From Schistosoma mansoni (Eukaryota > Platyhelminthes > Trematoda > Strigeidida > Schistosomatidae), in the NCBI RefSeq assembly GCF_000237925.1, contig NC_031502.1, forward strand, positions 16,790,434 to 16,854,433: a stretch of 64,000 nucleotides of DNA, in the 5' to 3' direction. Below the pieces are notes generated by a model, which did no database searches, was not told the DNA's origin, and saw only the letters and a list, made by a program, of their open reading frames with translations. A program made the translations under genes and the position numbers. This document shows positions 42,667 to 54,635 of the stretch, one piece after another (the first letter of the stretch is position 1; each line of letters starts with the position of its first letter).

Positions 42667-42795
42667 TTATGATTTGTTAAGACAATGAAGCGAGAGATTG
42701 TCAATCAGAACAAAATCGATGGGACGCTGAATAATTAACTTTGAAAGATAACGAAGTAGAATTGTTGTGCACAGACGATACAGGGCACTGATGAC
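42667..42795 (-). CDS. bak: Bak-like candidate last exon
   Basis: Found by looking for an in-phase segment continuing GGW. After the acceptor CCTTTTTCAATCAG the frame reads VISALYRLCTTILLRYLSKL, giving GGW-VISAL, which fits the BH2 pattern GGWxxAL, and stops after 42 residues. The total protein size then matches Bak. The tail is only moderately hydrophobic and less membrane-anchor-like than in vertebrate Bak, so a different or further exon is possible. Confidence 0.45.
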   Translation of the reverse strand, partial: VISALYRLCTTILLRYLSKLIIQRPIDFVLIDNLSLHCLNKS

Positions 42796-42996
42796 CTGAT
42801 TGAAAAGGATCAAATAATGAAAAACGAACACACAGAAACACGTACAGAGAGTAAAACATTAAGACGTAAAAGAGACTAAATATACCGTGAAATATTATCA
42901 AGTAACAATCAACAATACCTGGTTATTAATAGTATACAAACAAGGCACTTAAAGTTTGGGATTTCTGTTTGAAAATATCCATTTATTCTTTTACAA

Positions 42997-43053
<57 letters not shown>

Positions 43054-46000
43054 GGATAGAAGCCGACGTGGGAAAATTCATCTGTATTTTAAAACACGAT
43101 ATGCTTCATCAATGTCCTTTCTGTATAAAATAGTAAGAAAGAAGCTGAGGGATTAACAAAGAACACCTGGTTTATTAAACACTTACTGACTTAATCATCA
43201 AATGCAAATTTCATACGAGGTTACTGTACAGCAAAAGAAAAAGAGGATACAGAAGAAAATATGTTCACCTACAATTACCACTATTAGTCACATGGTACCT
43301 AGAAGCGAGAATACTTTTATCTTTATTCGGAGACTCTCTATTTTAAATAATTTCCTGACTATGAAAATACAACAGGAATAAACGAGTATATGAAATAACA
43401 GTACTTTATGAACATTCTTATGATCTGCTTAAAAATGGCTGTAGTTGATGATATACCACACAATCAGTATATCGATCTAAAACAATATTAATCTTGAAGG
43501 TGCTCCAAGTGAACTTCAAGTTTATATGTGTATGGTTCCCAGTCCACGTGAAATTTCAACAAACGATATATAATTAGAGATAAGTAGATAACAATAATAA
43601 TAAAAACAAACAATTAATTAAATCTTTCTTGTTAACAATAAGCAAACAATTAACAGAGTGAGGCCAAATACAAATAGACCACTTGAATTAGAATGTGGGG
43701 TATACTCGCGTAAAACAGCCACCTAAAATATATGTAATAATAAAAACGTAGAGTGAAATAACTTTTAAAACAGACAATTTTAAAAGAAAATGATTACTTC
43801 GTTCTATCGCTATTTTGATAAACAGAGTATGAAACTATTATGAATGTGAATGAATAAAAAAAGATGAAATCACTGTTTATTGATATGTAAAAGATATTTC
43901 ATAATGTAACAAACTGAGTTAGACTTATCAAAAACTAATACGTGAGAGATATGAGGTTGACGAGTTATGAAATAAATAATTCTCTGCCTCCAAATGCCCT
44001 GGTACGGTCGAGTGAGGAGAGTCCGCTCTCCTTCTCGAAATGCTCGCGTATATAGCCTCTGCAGGGAAGTCCTACTCACTGCCTTCTCGTGGCGGGGGTG
44101 TTGTTTACAAAATTGAGAGGACGAAAAGCGAATGTCCGGCGCTTTAACCGGGTTGGTGGATATGGAGGGCCCACCTAGGGGAGTTGGAAAACCCTGATTC
44201 CAAACCAATGGTGCACATGGGCTCCAGTATCCTGAAGGAACAAATGGCGTATGAACCAGTCGTTGGTCACTGGCTACCATGGGACTGCATCTCCTCACGA
44301 TGATCCACTGCCTTGTGGACTAGACCTTTAGGTCAAAGGCTCGGGGTGTGGCCCCCTAAGAAAACCACCTGCTTCGGTTTGGGCACCCGAGCATTATCAT
44401 AGCCCTTACACAAATCAAATGTGATTTGTGTGGCGCATATGCATCTGGTGCCCCTTTGTACCAATATTTATGTGTTTAAATAAATTTTAAAAAATAATTC
44501 TCTTCCATTGTTCTGTACATGATGTTTTGGTGAAGTTGATTTTTGGTTAGTAGGTAAACTATTTTGGTAAACGAGTCTTTTTATTAACACTATGTACACA
44601 TTTACATACTTGCAAGGAAAATGAACATAATTGAGAATTTTAATGATAAATAACAATCTTACAGTTGTATTCCTAATTTTTAAGTGGACGAAACTTGAGT
44701 GGTAATCAGTAAAGTAAACCCGTCATGGATAAATAGATGACACTTTTATGACACGCTGGCCAACATTCAGGCCTCAATTTATTAGAGGGTGATTGACCTA
44801 TAAACTGATTTCCTCCAGTTGTCCATGACATTTTATAATGTTAATTTTGCTTTGATATTTTGTATATAAGCATCTAATGTTATTAAATTTAAAAAAATCA
44901 ATTTTTCCAGGGTCTCTACCAAGAAAACTTCTATACAAACTTGTATCTATCACTAGAAAGGAAGATGTGGATGGAAAATTCTCGTTCGTTGTACTAACGT
45001 AGGAGTTGTGAATAAGTAGCTTAGACTACAACTAATTTCAGAAATCCTTAAAGGACAAATGTACATAAAAACACTACATTTAATATACGTTATTATCATA
45101 GTAAAGCTAGTTATGTTTTTATCTATCTATTCAACAACCGGATGGATTAGCAGAAGAAGTAGGAAAATTATAGTGTAATGCATTATAACAACATACCGTC
45201 AGATTAAAAATCCTCGAGAATCCAGTTGAGAAGGTAATAATAGCCCAAGTTTAGTATTTTTATACTACTGGTAAAATATAAGTAGGCCGATTATTCGAAA
45301 CAAAGTTATATGAGAGATTGATTTCTTAGGTGTCTTGGTTAAACAACGATTCAGTTTAATTCATTTTACAAAGTTGATACATTGCCTTTACTCAGGGAAT
45401 TCGAAAGTCAACTAGTGGATTAACATGTTTCTGTTTACTATAGAATATTAGTTGTTTTGAGAAAATGGAGATTGTGTTGGGGACGTTAGATCCCCAGAAC
45501 TCACTTGAAAAAGGTCATAATTTTGTAATTTTATCCCGAAAATTTGAATTTTGTTTTCGCTCCAAGAAACACCTAGTTAATCTACAGCTTATATTTCCCA
45601 TTCGGAATTCCTTGAATGTCATTAGTTGACGGATTTTTTTAGTACGCTATTTTGTGGCTCTCCCAAGGGCGTTTCTATCATTGTATAAATAAGCTTGATT
45701 TGTGTGCTTAATGACCTCGTATTTTCTGGGTGCTTGTAGAATATGCCTCATCAAGACTTTATGATCTAATTAGCGGGGTCGGGGATAACGGATTAGAATA
45801 GACTATCGTGTCACCGAGTAAGGTGAACTCGTAATAGCATCAAGCATATCAGATTGGAAAATTGAGAGTTGTTTCTTAAAACTGGAGAATGGATTCCGAG
45901 ACTTTTATAGAATCAACTTGAAGTTTGATGTCAAATAGAATGTGATTGCTTTGTACTTGGGATGGGTAAATAAAGTTCTAACAAGCTGTTTGATTATTTC

Positions 46001-49000
46001 CCATTATCAGTATGAAACTTAGGTTTAGTACGTCGTCACGAACACCGAATGTATCTCGCTAACATAACATTATTCCAAAACATAATATTGTATTTCTGCA
46101 TTAGTGGACTACAATCAGTAGTTAGAACTTGAATACAACATGTAAAACAATATGGTTTTAAGCTTAAGCACACGTGAATTTTATTTACTTGAGTGTACCA
46201 GCTACAATTTTGTCAGGAAAAGTAATAACAAATTTCTAAGGAGCTAAAATTCGTGGAAATATTGTAAACGCTTTTTTAAAGTTAGTTGCTTTAATCTTCA
46301 CACAGTTAATTTTCAAGGCTGAGTTTTTGTATGTTGTGTATAAAAATAATTATATATAGTAACAAATTTATAATTTGAATTTTGGGATACTTTATATTTA
46401 ACTGTCAACGAACAACCCTAACTATATACACTGAATAACTGTACAAATTTAGTACAAGTTATATACCTCCTACTCCAACAGATATTAACTTCTGATAACT
46501 ATGACAACTGGAATAATTAAAGATGGAAAAGAAAAAGTATTATTTTAGATTTGGTTATTGACTAATACAAATAGTCCAGACAATAAAAACTGGTAACTTA
46601 CCCAACCACCATGACTTTCGACCCATTTGTATATACCATGAATAAAAACAAATTTAACAACAAATCTTATGATATCACCAGCAAGACCACTAAATCCTTT
46701 GGAAATTGCATTGATGACCACTTTGACAGCGAACATGAACAATACCACAATTCGTGACCAGTTAATAATCCCATCCGAGAAAACTCTAAAATGAGTCAAT
46801 AAAGTGATTTCTTAATTATATTTCTTGTTAATATAGGGTTGTGAGGATTTTCGAGTTTCATCAAAATCAAGAACCGACCGAAATTCATAATCTATGGACC
46901 ACTAAACTGAAATCCAATGGTGCACAAAGGGTTCGAGAGCGAGATCGAAGGTTCTGGGTTCGATTCCTGTTTACGGAGTCGTGGATGTATATTGTCGAGA
47001 ATCCCAATACTAGGATAAAACAGCAGTCCAATGCTTCCAGATTTTCAATGGTTGCTTAACTTCGATTGGTTCGTGATTTTAGTGAAATATATCTCTTTCT
47101 AAAAATGACTTTAAAATAAATTATTTGATAGAAACAGAGACCACCGATTAACTCCCTTAACTTGACAATATTGAAACGTTAAGCCAATGTAGAACATATA
47201 ATCTAATGTGGTTAGATGTATAAATTAGTTCAATGATAAGAATTAATTTTATTTTACAACTATCAGAAAATAGATAAACATAAGGTGATCTAGTAGTAGT
47301 ATAGAAGTTTACCAAACTTTTATTTTCACTCGAAAAATTATTTACGCGAGGAGCGCTCACTCTTTATCGCTTTCAAAGAAGTCTTTTCTCCTATGGTTCG
47401 TTTTTTGTCAATAAATCAACTTTTTTCCGACTTCTGAGGACTTTCTGTGTGGATCAGTATACAATCCGTGGCCTAAATCAATATTCTTCAATATGTCCCA
47501 AGAAATCGAAGCAATACATGTCTTTTGATTTGAAATCGGCTAGGAAAAGGATAACAGGTTGTAGTACCTACCATACCAAAAACTGAATTTAGGAGTTACC
47601 TTATGGACAAGTTGTATCATTGGTAGATAACGCGACATAGGTAACTAGACAGAGATCAATTGGAAATCATTTAGCTTAATCATGTACTAAAAATCTTTCT
47701 GAAAATAACCTGAATAGAAGTAAATGGTTTGCGACTCTCAGTGGTTCAATCTAAAAAGACTACAACGAAAGTCGAATACATGGTAATCAGTATTTTAAAA
47801 ACATATTAAGAGAAAGAGTTAGTAAAGATTAGTTAGTTGTTAAGCGTAAGAGAAAATATCTATCCACATAATGCATGCGAAATGTTTGAGTTACGGGCAA
47901 GGGAGGAAATAAGAACGGGATGAAATTTCTTTCTCACAACTCCTAAATAAACTCAATGGATACAATTTAAAATATATTCACAGGAAGAAAGACGGTGGAA
48001 GTGAAACAGGCAATCTAAAAAATTAATTCGACTCTAGTGTAGTCGTGGGACTGCAGAATATCCAATTAGCGAAATAGTTTAAATTACATACGTATAACTT
48101 ATGAGTTTGCAAAGTATGACAGATATATATTTTGCAGGTCAAAAGATCATTCATAATCGTTATCGTTGTGTACATTACAAAAAGTAATACGGAAATAATA
48201 TACTTAACGAGATCTGAATACATGTAGTCAATTGAATATTTAGTCGTTTAGATTTTGGGTTATGTGAATATAATTTTATTACTAAAGTCTAACAATGAAT
48301 ATTTATCGATGCAAACAGCAAAATTTGTGTAAAAAGTTATTATGTAGATGAGAAACGCATGGTGGCAACTTATTTGTCTTATGAAAAGATGGATAAGCCT
48401 AGAGATAATTAATCTTCCTTAAACTACAGAAACAAAAAAAAGGAAAACAAAACGTGTGAAGTCCTCAAAACTGAATGAGAAATATCAGTCAGTACCAGTT
48501 AACATAGGGCTTGCTACAAATATTTATGGGCCTAAGTTGCCATATGTCACGTGAGGACATTGTGAGAGGGAGTAGACAAGATGAAAAGTAATCTTAAATG
48601 GAATGGCAAGCTAAATCTGAGAAAGATGGTTTCAAAAGAAAAAGTAAAAATTATAGGATGATTTAAAACTCAATATCAAGAGGAAGACAGAATCAGTGTG
48701 ATTCTGTCATCGCGAACTATTTTGAGCCATGTTAACTTAGCAACAATCATGATCAAACTATGGATCCCTACCAACATGACTTTTTCGACCTGATGGCATG
48801 CTAGACAGTATCACACTCAGGGGTTGACGGTAGCTAAACACAATTAACATATTTTAATCACCTCAGGTGACAAAAGTTTGTACCCTCAACAATCGACTTA
48901 CCTCAGCATTACTCACTTCATGGTTCAACTATAAGCAAGTAGTTATTTAAGGAGACATAAGATCAAATACTTGCAGCATATGCATTTCATACTTGCATAT

Positions 49001-50049
49001 ACTACGTTTAGCAACCATGATATAATACAGCTGTACTACAGATGGAGTAAATTTTGCAAAAATTGAGATAGCTTTTTAGTATCTGTGCTGAGGTTTCGCT
49101 GCCTAGTCGATCCACCATGGTCAGTGAGACTTCTAAGATGAGTGAAGTGGTTGAGATGACCGACTTATTCCTCCCTATGGCAAGACAAAGCACTGACGTG
49201 GATTAGTTATGGGGCAATGTTTAGGATTTGGTGCGCGAGAAACGCATTCCAGACATCTCTGTACTGTTGCTCAAAGTTTAGAAAATTAGACTTTTACAGA
49301 AGCCTGCCAAACAGAACTGTTATTTGGGTATCAAAAATGAGTATATAAACATCGTAATAGGTGATTAATTTCAAGAAGGTTAGACAAAAGACATCTTTAA
49401 AAATTAAATAAAAATGAAAAGTTAGGGACTAGTAGAAAGAATAACAAATGTAAAACAGAGATCTAGACCTGGAAATTAGGATGGTTTTGCTAGTAACCAG
49501 AGCCTGACAACGAAATAATCGTGTTAGTTTTTGCAAATTCCCACAGGTGATCCCCATTTCATATCGTACGGGATCATGGAACAATCCAAAAACAGGATAC
49601 TCAAAATACACAGTATCTCCTAACAGCTGCTTCTTTTGGATAAAGTTATACTCATAATAGACATTTACAATAAAAATAGCAAAAAGGTGGAAAAGCATTT
49701 ACCCTTTTGCAATCTGTAAAAACTTCTCATATGTGGCTGACTTGATCCACATTTCAGCATCATGATTCAACCGTTCGCCATATTGGGCTTCTAACTCATT
49801 TGATATTTCTATAAGACGACCAATTAGAGCTTGTGTCCTAAAATTTATTTTACGACATTTATATTGGTCTTACTCCATATCAGTTGAAGTTCGTCGGCGT
49901 TGAATAATTCCTGCGCTTTGTTTTAGCTTTAATCTGACAAATTCTTCAACTATTGTTTCTGTTTCCATCGTCTTCAAATCATCCTCATCAACTTGGTGGG
50001 TAATCATAGAATCTTCACATTGACCGGAAACGGAACAGTCACCAGACAT
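42667..50049 (-). CDS. bak: Bak/Bax-type Bcl-2 family protein, whole gene
   Basis: Bak/Bax proteins permeabilise the outer mitochondrial membrane during apoptosis. Coding exons on the - strand are 50049-49874, 49837-49703, 46785-46602 and, less surely, 42795-42667. They join in phase to 624 nt (207 aa plus stop), close to the roughly 210 aa of vertebrate Bak. A BH3-like helix (IGRLIEISNELEAQYG) lies in exon 2. BH1 (VFSDGIINWSRIVVLFMFAV) and the start of BH2 (GIYKWVESHGGW) lie in exon 3, aligned as in Bak. The normally invariant BH3 Asp is Asn here and the preceding Gly is Ser. The Bcl-2 fold assignment is secure; calling it pro-apoptotic Bak rather than a divergent relative is an inference from the BH1/BH2 wording. 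Confidence 0.85.
42998..43049. repeat. TA dinucleotide tract
   Basis: About 52 bp of uninterrupted TA repeat. Confidence 0.95.
43985..44465 (+). repeat. GC-rich interspersed repeat, probably non-LTR retroelement UTR
   Basis: Sharp rise in GC compared with both flanks. It contains phrases such as CTGCCTTCTCGTGGCGGGGG and GGCTCGGGGTGTGGCCCCC, and ends in TGTGTTTAAATAAAT, which looks like a retroelement 3' end of schistosome RTE/CR1 kind. The - strand frame of 142 codons across it is in my view a by-product of high GC, not a gene. The family is not certain. Confidence 0.45.
46602..46785 (-). CDS. bak: Bak-like exon 3 (BH1 and start of BH2)
   Basis: A 184-nt exon between acceptor ATTTTAG and donor TGG|GTAAGT. 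It encodes VFSDGIINWSRIVVLF (BH1, with the core NWGR read as NWSR), the hydrophobic alpha-5/alpha-6 hairpin (FAVKVVINAISKGF, then IIRFVVKFVFIHGIYKW) and ESHGGW, the BH2 entry. The splice sites are strong and the phase from exon 2 is correct. Read-through into the intron would add about 18 residues and a stop. Confidence 0.88.
46890..47085 (+). mobile_element. Diverged tRNA-type hammerhead SINE
   Basis: It shows the ordered pieces GGACCACTAAACTGAAAT (A-box region), GGTTCTGGGTTCGATTCCTG (B box), GAGTCGTGGATGTATATTGT and a 3' part with CAGTCCAATGCTTCCAG. The ribozyme boxes are lost (TGTCGAGAATCCC in place of the first one). Confidence 0.65.
48640..48830 (-). mobile_element. Possible very degraded LINE 3' end
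   Basis: Scattered similarity to the 1124-1437 and 31721-32150 copies (for example TGAGCCATGTTAAC and CCTACCAACATG in the same order). Too diverged for certainty by eye. Confidence 0.25.
49703..49837 (-). CDS. bak: Bak-like exon 2 (BH3)
   Basis: A 135-nt exon between acceptor AATTTTAG and donor GG|GTAAAT. It encodes the BH3-like helix (IGRLIEISNELEAQYG) and the linker up to FLQIAK, which leads directly into BH1. In canonical BH3 the middle reads LxxxGD; here it is LIEISN. Confidence 0.85.
49874..50049 (-). CDS. bak: Bak-like exon 1
   Basis: Starts at the ATG at 50049-50047 and runs 176 nt to a GTAAGA donor. It encodes an acidic N-terminus (VDEDDLKTMETETIVEEFV) followed by a basic amphipathic part (RLKLKQSAGIIQRRR), comparable to helix alpha-1 of Bak (EEVFRSYVFY region). 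Only 36 bp of intron follow, typical of schistosome 5' micro-introns. Confidence 0.75.
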
Positions 50050-53000
50050 GGTCTATGAAGAATGGATTTAGTGAACAAATGTATGGTAATCATGATAAGA
50101 CCACTGAAGCTTCAGGAAAGCCTATAATAGGGATCTACGATTCATAGTATGTTATTCGTAATAAGGGTACCAAAAATTATGAAAACCATTGAAAGGTCGG
50201 TAGAATAACCCTTCACTGATGTTTATTTCTTCCAACTATTTGTTCTGATAATAGACCAGTAACAAGTCGCTTACAGAGACGGTTTTATTCAGTAAAAATT
50301 CTTTAAATCGCACCACCAAACTTGCGTACCTTGTAATTATTGCTGATAACAACACTTTACGAACCATGCAACTATACGACCATTATACAAAAAAAGAAAC
50401 TTAACTTAATCCACAACAGCAGTTGATGTTTCTACGGAGCCACTAGGTCCTACTAACTTGAAATAACTCTTGGCAAAATATTGCGCAGATATGAGCACGT
50501 TTATGGGAAGGGAAAATCGGGATTCCAATCTCTTTATGACATCTCAGTCTCAGTCAGTCCATCAGGGACACATAGGCTGCCACAAATTTTGAGATCAAAA
50601 GAGAATTTGGTTGGTTCGGGAGTTTGGAGTAGGAATGTAGTGACAAATAGGATTTAGCTCCGGAGTGACATCGGGCCTTTTGAACCCCTTGCAACAGCAA
50701 CTGGAGCAATCCATGTTACCTAAGAGTATTTTTGTCACCACTTTTTATACGGAATATCATAACGGATTTTGGGAAAGCCTTAAGTGGTATCATGACATGA
50801 AAATACAAGGATGCTGTATTGGAGGCACCATCAAAAGGCCTTGAAGTGTGTGACTACTTCACATAGCCCTTAAAAACCCTGTGGATGTTTGTTATGTTAC
50901 AAGACATACAAAGTTCGTTAAAGATATTTCATTCAGGTAACTAATCCATGTTTACGAAAGCCATTGAAACCAAACGAGTTCCAGCAGTAAGTACGAAACA
51001 ATCGAACCCATCACCACTCTATATGCAGGGCAACTAGATCTTTGTCTGCTGGATGCCAACAGGCTAACTACTACGGATGCTTTAAGGATTTGTATCTTCA
51101 AAACTACTGTTTCTGTGTCAGCTTTGTTATTTTTACGGGCAAAGGGATTCCTAAGGTTAACGAAAAGGTTTAAGATTCACTAATACACAGAACTGTCGGA
51201 ACTTTTTAATTTTTACTTGAGAGTCAACAAAAGGAACTTTTTACAGTAACTGGTGATAATACGCTTTGACAATAAGTCCTAAATAGTTTGGGTGGTAGTA
51301 GGAAAATACTAGGAACACGAACACAGTGGGAGACCACGCTTCGTAACAAGGAGTAGTAAGTCGCATTTGGCTTTGTACTAAAAACTTACCGACTTTCATT
51401 AAAATTCACACGGCAATAACTTTAATATAGTTATGTTAACACATCATTACATATCTTACAGGAAAAGACGATAGGCGCTGACTTTTCTAACGTTGCAAAA
51501 CACTCAGTTTTTGAACGGAAGACAATATGCTTTCGTGAAAAAGGATATCATTCAAGAATAGCCAAAGCTCTAGGATAAACGACAATTTTCAACAACTTTT
51601 GATAACGCCCAAAAAGACAGTCATAGGTTTGGAACTAACGTTTTAAAGCAGCTAGAAAACGTTTATACTTTAAGAAAACACGGAGAAACTTGGTCACAAA
51701 AGTACAGAATGTCTTTATTAAGAATTAGTGAGAAAAACAATTCAGGTAGCGCATACTTTTGGAAAATTACCTCAAACCTTGACCTGTGGAGATAGGACCA
51801 TAAAACCTATTTTGTAAATAATTTTTCATAGTTTACGCATGTATTTTCATATTCTGTACATTTAGCATTAAACAATTGTACTTGTTGTTTAAGTGTATTA
51901 CTTTGAACCCTTGTAACTTGACTTCCTTCCGTTTTGAGTACAACATATCGTGACACTGTTACTGCTCCTCAATAAATACACTCTAATTCACATCTGCATC
52001 GTTCTGCCATGTCTGCCAATATGTTAAATGAAATATTAATTGCATACCATCTACGTTTATAGACAACTGTGACATTCTTATTGAATTCTACGCTTGGTAA
52101 ACCTACTGGATCTATATCGTCCATATTGGGATTACTAATCTTTTATAATTGTGGATTATCTGGACCAAACTCAGCCGAACACGCAATAGCCTGAAGACTT
52201 AAGTAACGTCCCTTATTTTTTATTTGTGTGTAATTAACTTATTAACTGTTAATTGTTACATAAACTATAGACATAATATTTTTGTTGCTAATTTTGGTTA
52301 TCATACATTTTGGTCCACCACAGACCTTTGTCGGTAAGCGGATACAATAAGCTTGGAATTTCATGACATTAGCTCTAGTTATATGATGTCATAAATGTTC
52401 CGTATGTAATCGCGACCTGACAGCCATCTTGAGATGTGCAAGTTTTCTCGAAGATAGATTTGGTTAGAGCGTCTGACAAAGTTCTTACAGCTGCAGACGA
52501 CATTCCTAAAATTTCAGAAAAACCATCTCAAAATCAACTATGTCCGTGCACTAGGACATACAATCACCCATTAGTATAGCCATGGACGCATCAAACTAGG
52601 TAATCGAAGTCTTACGACTGTGGGTAAGCAACAGATGGCACACTACATAGACCCATCTACTGCGAAAATGCATGGAGTAGAGTTTTTTAAATTACAACAG
52701 CTCTTGTCCTATAAGTCATGAAAAGGGGATTGCACAAACATTTTTGACTTCACTCATAAACGTTTTTCAAAGGAAAGCCTGGAAGAAGAACTTGCCTTCA
52801 TCACGACTTGTCTGCTTGAAAATGCTTATCTGTCTGAATTCATTGAGATGTATACTGGTGTAGTGGTAAATAAATCCCCAAAATCAATTTCTCTGTAGGT
52901 CTTCCACATTGGATGCTGACCACATTGGTTTCAATGGACTCACCTAGCTAGAGGCGCTAAGTTATGCTTCCGTACCAGATCACGAGTGGGAACGCCGTGC

Positions 53001-54050
53001 TCAACTTCTCTTGTGATCACTAACCAGTTTAGATCAGTCACTTCTCGAAATATTGATAATCTATCAAACATACCTTCCAACCTCCTCGCTTCTGCCTTTT
53101 GATTTCACTGGGTTGGCACGTTTCGGTTATAGGTGTTACTGGTTACGGTGTTGTCAAACTACAATACCTGTTGCATCATCACTAGAACCACAGTACGTGT
53201 TAAATGTAATATATTAGAAATCAGACCTACTTCCTATACTTGTGCTTTACATGAGACTAAATCACTTGAATAATCAATCACAGGATAAATGTTGCGATGA
53301 AGATTGCTTTTTCACCAGAAAAACTGACGACGTTATGGGAGACGAACTACTCGCTCAAGCAAACAGAAGTTGATAGATCCTTTTTATCCGTACCTTCAAC
53401 TACATCTACCGGTTTAAATGTAGGTGCCAAGGCACATAAATTGGAAGAACAGAGAAAAGTGTATACGTTCGCACTTCCGAGAACGTTCCAAAAAATTTAG
53501 GACCATGAGGCCCAGTGGCCCTAAACAGTGTAACAGCTTAGCATTTAATTGATACCGAACAAACCATATGTATTTCACAACCCTTCAAAATTATTATCAG
53601 ACAGAAAAAACGCAACGTCTCTTCGCCTTGCCAAACCAGTGGCAATAAAAAGCTCAAACCTGACTTTTGTATACAGAATGAGACAGTAATCAGTATATCA
53701 TTACCATGGTAAATTATTATGATTGTTTTATTAGTGTTTATTTGTCATGTGGTCATCGTTAAAATAATTCCTATTCTGTGTGCACTAAAATTGTTCTCTC
53801 GTCTATCAATTTTTATTCTCACAATCCTCTAAATTTATATAGACTTCTCAAATCCATTTCAGTTATTACGTAACTCATTTAGCCGATATTTAATTCTAGT
53901 AGTCTTATTGTTGTGCTTATATGAACCAATGATTCCTTTGTACTTGTTGCGTGCTTGATTTCGAATTCTAAATGCATTACATTCGTTTGTGCTCATCCAG
54001 TACTTTTTGATTCAATTGCGATATTTCTGGGATTCCTAGTTTATACTATA
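50050..54050. other. Repeat-derived region without recognised gene
   Basis: Upstream of the Bak-like gene. Base composition is slightly less AT-rich than the introns, and many short broken frames are present. A possible Penelope-like remnant lies at about 52640-52900. A stretch at about 51800-52010 with an internal AATAAA resembles a decayed LTR but has no partner. The promoter of the Bak-like gene should be just above 50050; no motif could be assigned. Confidence 0.4.
52640..52900 (+). pseudogene. Possible Penelope-like element remnant
   Basis: One frame reads FDFTHKRFSKESLEEELAFI followed by TTCLLENAYLSEFIEMYTG. This resembles the helix-turn-helix linker that follows the reverse transcriptase in Penelope-like elements (pattern LEEEL.FI...L..N.YP..FI). 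Stops lie on both sides. Penelope-like elements are known carriers of hammerhead sequences in animals, which makes the context plausible, but the call rests on one short motif. Confidence 0.3.
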
Positions 54051-54059
54051 ATTCGAATA

Positions 54060-54305
54060 GTCCTAATTATCACACTGTCATCGCGATGGGGCCTGCGATG
54101 GAACAGTTGGACATTCATTCAACTTCTGAAGTTTTGATGATTATTTGGTAAGGTTTGAGATGTGGAGCATGACAATGAAGGATGTGAAGGATCGTGAAAT
54201 TGCGGTGCATTTCCTCACATTCAGCGGTAAAGAAGCCTACAGTTTACTAAGAACTTTGGCATATCCAGAAAAGCCCATTTCACTCCCTTATGCAACTCCT
54301 AAGGA
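54060..54305 (+). pseudogene. Older Gypsy-type element, gag 5' part
   Basis: The frame includes FDDYLVRFEMWSM, VKDREIAVHFLTFSGKEAYS and YPEKPISLPYATPKE, the capsid-type start of a schistosome Gypsy gag. A TGA interrupts it at 54127-54129. The codon series breaks off at 54305 and resumes exactly at 61505 with the same frame (LLLNHV), so everything between is later insertion. The element's left LTR was not identified; it should lie upstream of about 54050. Confidence 0.8.
54296..54305. repeat. SINE target-site duplication, left
   Basis: CTCCTAAGGA, repeated at 54624-54633 on the other side of the SINE. Confidence 0.75.
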
Positions 54306-54623
54306 GTTGAACCAGGTCTGTTGTGAGATAACAACTCACTGAAGACAATGGTGTACCGTTGCTCAATTTCGTGGATTGGTTGAAGTTAGACATTAACATC
54401 GTCGGATGCCGGCTCAGTGGTCTATCGGTCAAGTGCTTCGGCGCGAAGCTGGTAGGTCCTGGGTTCGAGTCTCGCGGGTGCGGGATCGTGGATGCGCGCT
54501 GCTGAGGAGTCCCGTAATAGGAAGAAACGGCCGTCCAGTGCTTCCAGGTTTTCCATGAAGGTCTAGCTTCAAATGACTCATCATTTCAACTATAAAATTA
54601 CTAAAATCTCCACCAACCCCCTT
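54306..54623 (+). mobile_element. tRNA-derived hammerhead SINE, best-preserved copy
   Basis: A 318-bp insertion flanked by CTCCTAAGGA on both sides, interrupting the older gag. It has an A box (GGCTCAGTGGTC, about 54411-54422), a B box (GGGTTCGAGTCT, 54461-54472), a hammerhead region (54500-54548), and then the family 3' end (AGGTTTTCCATGAAGGTC and onwards). This is the reference copy for recognising the other SINE pieces in the window. Transcription by RNA polymerase III is inferred from the two boxes. Confidence 0.88.
54500..54548 (+). ncRNA. Hammerhead ribozyme, nearly intact
   Basis: CTGAGGAG (54502-54509), a short stem II, GAAAC (54524-54528), an ACGGCCGU self-complementary stem III, and GUC (54533-54535). 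The base before GAAAC is A rather than C, so the important G10.1-C11.1 pair is lost. The opposite strand of stem I is not clearly present on the 5' side in this tRNA-headed form. Confidence 0.6.
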
Positions 54624-54635
54624 CTCCTAAGGAAC

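Larger units (their letters stand above)
42796..46601 (-). other. bak: Bak-like intron 3
   Basis: About 3.8 kb if the candidate last exon is correct. It holds a TA tract (42998-43049) and a GC-rich repeat unit (about 43985-44465). The rest is AT-rich without recognised coding. Confidence 0.45.
46786..49702 (-). other. bak: Bak-like intron 2
   Basis: A 2.9-kb intron with GT...AG ends. It contains a diverged SINE (about 46890-47085) and a weak relative of the LINE 3' end (about 48640-48830). Nothing else was recognised. Confidence 0.7.

Noticed and set aside
43870-44298. - strand frame of 142 codons
   Set aside because: It spans a GC-rich repeat unit where stops are rare; no recognised protein similarity.
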